A stretch of 64,000 nt of DNA from Nosocomiicoccus massiliensis (lineage in GTDB: Bacteria; Bacillota; Bacilli; Staphylococcales; Salinicoccaceae). Positions 61,945 to 64,000 of the stretch are shown piece after piece. The stretch covers positions 992,001 through 1,056,000 of the forward strand of contig NZ_CP136964.1 in NCBI RefSeq assembly GCF_002871345.2. Reading direction: 5' to 3'. A program made the position numbers and the translations under genes. Each line of letters begins with the position of its first letter. Position 1 is the stretch's first letter. The notes beneath the pieces were generated by a model. It made no database searches and was not told where the DNA came from. It saw nothing but the letters and a program-made list of their open reading frames with translations.

Positions 61945-61960
61945 TCGTCTTCCTTCCTTT

Positions 61961-63331
61961 CTATTTGTAAATTTCTTTCATTGCATCTTTTAATGTTCTT
62001 GCACCGACAACTTCAATATCTACAGGAGCTAGTCCTGCTAAATTTGACGCTGGGATAATCGCTCGGTTAAACCCTAGCTTCGCCGCTTCTTGTAAGCGTT
62101 GTTCGATTTTAGTAACGCGTCTAATTTCACCTGTTAAACCGACTTCTCCGATGAAACACGTATCGCCTCGTACACTTATATTTTTAAAGCTCGAAGCGAT
62201 TGCCATAATCACAGCAAGGTCAACCGCTGGCTCATCGAGTTTAACGCCACCCGCGACTTTTATATACGCGTCGTGTTGCTGCATGAGTAGCCCTTCAGAT
62301 TTTTCTAATACTGCCATGAGTAGTGATAATCTATTGTGGTCGATTCCTGTAGCCATACGTCTTGGATTATGGAAATGCGTTGGCGTGACGAGTGCTTGTA
62401 TTTCAACGAGCATCGCGCGTGTCCCTTCCATCGTCGCAACAATCGCAGATCCTGGCGTATTTTTAGAGCGTTCTTCTAAGAAGATTTCAGATGGATTTAA
62501 GACTTCTTTTAGACCATCGTACTTCATCTCAAAAATACCCATTTCGTTTGTCGATCCAAATCTGTTTTTTACTGCGCGTAAAATTCTAAACGTGTGATGT
62601 TGGTCACCTTCAAAGTATAAGACGGTATCTACCATATGTTCGAGTAAACGCGGTCCTGCGATCTGCCCGTCTTTAGTAACGTGTCCGACGATAAACGTCG
62701 CGATGTTTTGCCCTTTTGCGATATTCATAATTGACTGTGTACATTCACGTACTTGAGACACACTTCCTGGTGCACTTGTAATATCTGGATGAAATACTGT
62801 TTGAATGGAGTCAATAATTAAAAAGTCTGGATTTAATTTATTGATCTCGTCGTGGATATAAAATAAATTCGTTTCTGCGTATACGTTTAAATTCGACGCA
62901 TCTGTCGTAATTCGGTCTGCACGCATTTTAATTTGTTCCAGAGATTCCTCACCTGAGACGTATAATACGTCGTAATCTTCCGCAAGTGTGAGTGCCGTTT
63001 GTAATAAAATCGTCGACTTTCCAATCCCTGGATCTCCTCCAATTAAAATAAGAGAACCATCGACAATCCCACCACCAAGTACTCTGTCAAACTCGCCACT
63101 CTTCGTTTTTGTACGTGGCGACTCTTTTTTCGTCACACGTGATAACTGGGTCGCACGTGTTTTTTCATCGGTTACTTTACCGAGTGTGCCGCGTCCAGAT
63201 GCTTTCGTTTCTTTATGTACAAGCGACTCTTCCATTTGGTTCCATGCCCCACAGTTTGGACATCGACCGTACCATTTTGGAGATTCGAATCCGCATGCTA
63301 AACATTCAAATACTGTTTTTGTTTTTGCCAT
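61961..63331 (-). CDS. radA: DNA repair protein RadA
   Basis: 456 residues. N-terminal zinc finger [22 protein letters not shown], Walker [11 protein letters not shown], the RadA motif [11 protein letters not shown], and a C-terminal Lon-protease-like domain. Branch-migration helicase in recombination. Confidence 0.96.
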   Translation of the reverse strand: MAKTKTVFECLACGFESPKWYGRCPNCGAWNQMEESLVHKETKASGRGTLGKVTDEKTRATQLSRVTKKESPRTKTKSGEFDRVLGGGIVDGSLILIGGDPGIGKSTILLQTALTLAEDYDVLYVSGEESLEQIKMRADRITTDASNLNVYAETNLFYIHDEINKLNPDFLIIDSIQTVFHPDITSAPGSVSQVRECTQSIMNIAKGQNIATFIVGHVTKDGQIAGPRLLEHMVDTVLYFEGDQHHTFRILRAVKNRFGSTNEMGIFEMKYDGLKEVLNPSEIFLEERSKNTPGSAIVATMEGTRAMLVEIQALVTPTHFHNPRRMATGIDHNRLSLLMAVLEKSEGLLMQQHDAYIKVAGGVKLDEPAVDLAVIMAIASSFKNISVRGDTCFIGEVGLTGEIRRVTKIEQRLQEAAKLGFNRAIIPASNLAGLAPVDIEVVGARTLKDAMKEIYK

Positions 63332-63414
63332 TTGTAAACGTTAACCTCCTCGGTTTAATTACTCACTATTATATAATTTTCTAAACAATTATGAAAGTAC
63401 CGTACATATGATAT

Positions 63415-63452
63415 AAAAGGGTTTAGAGCATTATAACAAGCTCTAAACCCTC
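63415..63452 (-). terminator. terminator after clpC
   Basis: Minus strand GGGTTTAGAGC / GCTCTAAACCC (11 bp, 10-nt loop), then TTTTATAT. Confidence 0.85.
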
Positions 63453-63461
63453 GACATCTAT

Positions 63462-64000
63462 TTATGCATTTTCAGTTGTCTTTTCAAGCGATCCTGTGTC
63501 GACTTTAAATGCGTCGTCTTTATAATCGACAGACACCGTTTTACCTACTAAGTCTTGTCCACTTAATATCGCTTCACTTAACGTGTCTTCAATATTCTTT
63601 TGAATACTTCTATTTAATGGTCGCGCACCAAATTCTTTGTCGTACCCGTCATCGACGAGTGCTTTTACTGCGCTGTCTGTTAATTCAACTTGAATGTCAC
63701 GGTCTTTTAGACGCGCATTTAAGTCTTTAATCATAAGAGAAACGATTTCTTCTAGATGTTCTTTTTCTAAGCTGTGGAATACGATGATATCGTCGACACG
63801 GTTTATGAATTCTGGTCTAAACGTGTTTTTAAGTTCTTTCATCATCGTATTGCGAATTGTTTCGTAGTCTTCTGAAGCTTCTTGAGAGCCGAATCCTACG
63901 AATTTGTTGTCTCGTAACTCAGTCGCTCCGACGTTAGATGTCATGACGATGACTGTATTTCTAAAGTCGACTGTACGACCTGTTGAATCTGTAAGACGTC
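63462..64000 (-). CDS. clpC: ATP-dependent Clp protease ATPase ClpC (partial)
   Basis: The open frame runs off the window end; only the last 178 codons or so are seen. Visible pieces of the second AAA+ module and C-domain: [18 protein letters not shown] (sensor region), [18 protein letters not shown], and the final [17 protein letters not shown]. Start and N-domain lie beyond 64000. Confidence 0.92.
   Translation of the reverse strand, partial: RLTDSTGRTVDFRNTVIVMTSNVGATELRDNKFVGFGSQEASEDYETIRNTMMKELKNTFRPEFINRVDDIIVFHSLEKEHLEEIVSLMIKDLNARLKDRDIQVELTDSAVKALVDDGYDKEFGARPLNRSIQKNIEDTLSEAILSGQDLVGKTVSVDYKDDAFKVDTGSLEKTTENA

Overview
The window reads as the core chromosome of a low-GC member of the Staphylococcaceae, probably outside the genus Staphylococcus proper. 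The evidence is the gene order clpC-radA-yacL-ispD-ispF-gltX-cysE-cysS-mrnC-rlmB-yacP-sigH-rpmG-secE-nusG-rplKA-rplJL-rsmC-rpoBC and rpsL-rpsG-fusA-tuf, the staphylococcal-type pdxK, hemQ and lipL genes, and a YSIRK/LPXTG surface protein. Genus assignment from sequence alone is not safe.

Layout. 1-5.7 kb (minus): binding lipoprotein, argS, ywiB-like, ywhD-like, HD hydrolase, lipL. 5.8-9.3 kb: hemQ, a tiny cationic hydrophobic ORF and its degenerate paralogue, an alanine/glycine symporter and a small membrane protein. 10.1-14.3 kb: DUF423 protein, ywdI, ung, pdxK, yojF, bshB2, folE2. 14.5-15.9 kb: an IS256-family element with a frameshifted transposase. 16.3-22.4 kb: small membrane protein, tadA, HAD phosphatase, tdh-kbl (threonine catabolism), two tandem M20 amidohydrolases. 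22.9-27.8 kb: NERD protein, YhgE/Pip-like permease with divergent TetR regulator, TM2 protein, GNAT, lipoprotein. 27.9-32.3 kb: tuf, fusA, rpsG, rpsL. 32.5-41.1 kb: an AT-rich accessory islet lying between rpsL and rpoC, with a decayed barrel-protein gene, a truncated Mur-ligase-like gene, a 1226-residue MSCRAMM-like LPXTG adhesin and a divergent Mga-like regulator. 41.2-64 kb: rpoC through partial clpC, almost all on the minus strand.

The most striking unexplained feature is a family of intergenic repeats. Twelve copies lie in eight or nine intergenic gaps. Ten share exactly one architecture of 168 bp: four TAACA...TGTTA inverted pairs of 25, 35, 35 and 25 bp joined by three 16-bp linkers. 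One of these ten is split by the IS. Sequence between the pentamers varies, but the spacing does not. The eight pentamers fall on one helical face at about 10.2 bp per turn. Tandem copies repeat at 235 bp (four pairs) or 245 bp (one pair), which are 23 and 24 turns at the same pitch. Deletion derivatives keep the phase. This looks like a scaffold for a nucleoprotein complex or a phased curved-DNA element; I do not recognise it.

Other points: ribosomal protein S12 naturally carries arginine at the classical streptomycin-resistance lysine and serine at a nearly invariant proline. A cysteine T-box controls cysE-cysS across roughly 600 bp holding two of the repeats. rpsL and rpoB each have their own strong promoter followed by an attenuator-like hairpin. 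A 7Fe-type ferredoxin gene sits just upstream of rpoB. No tRNA, rRNA or CRISPR array was seen.
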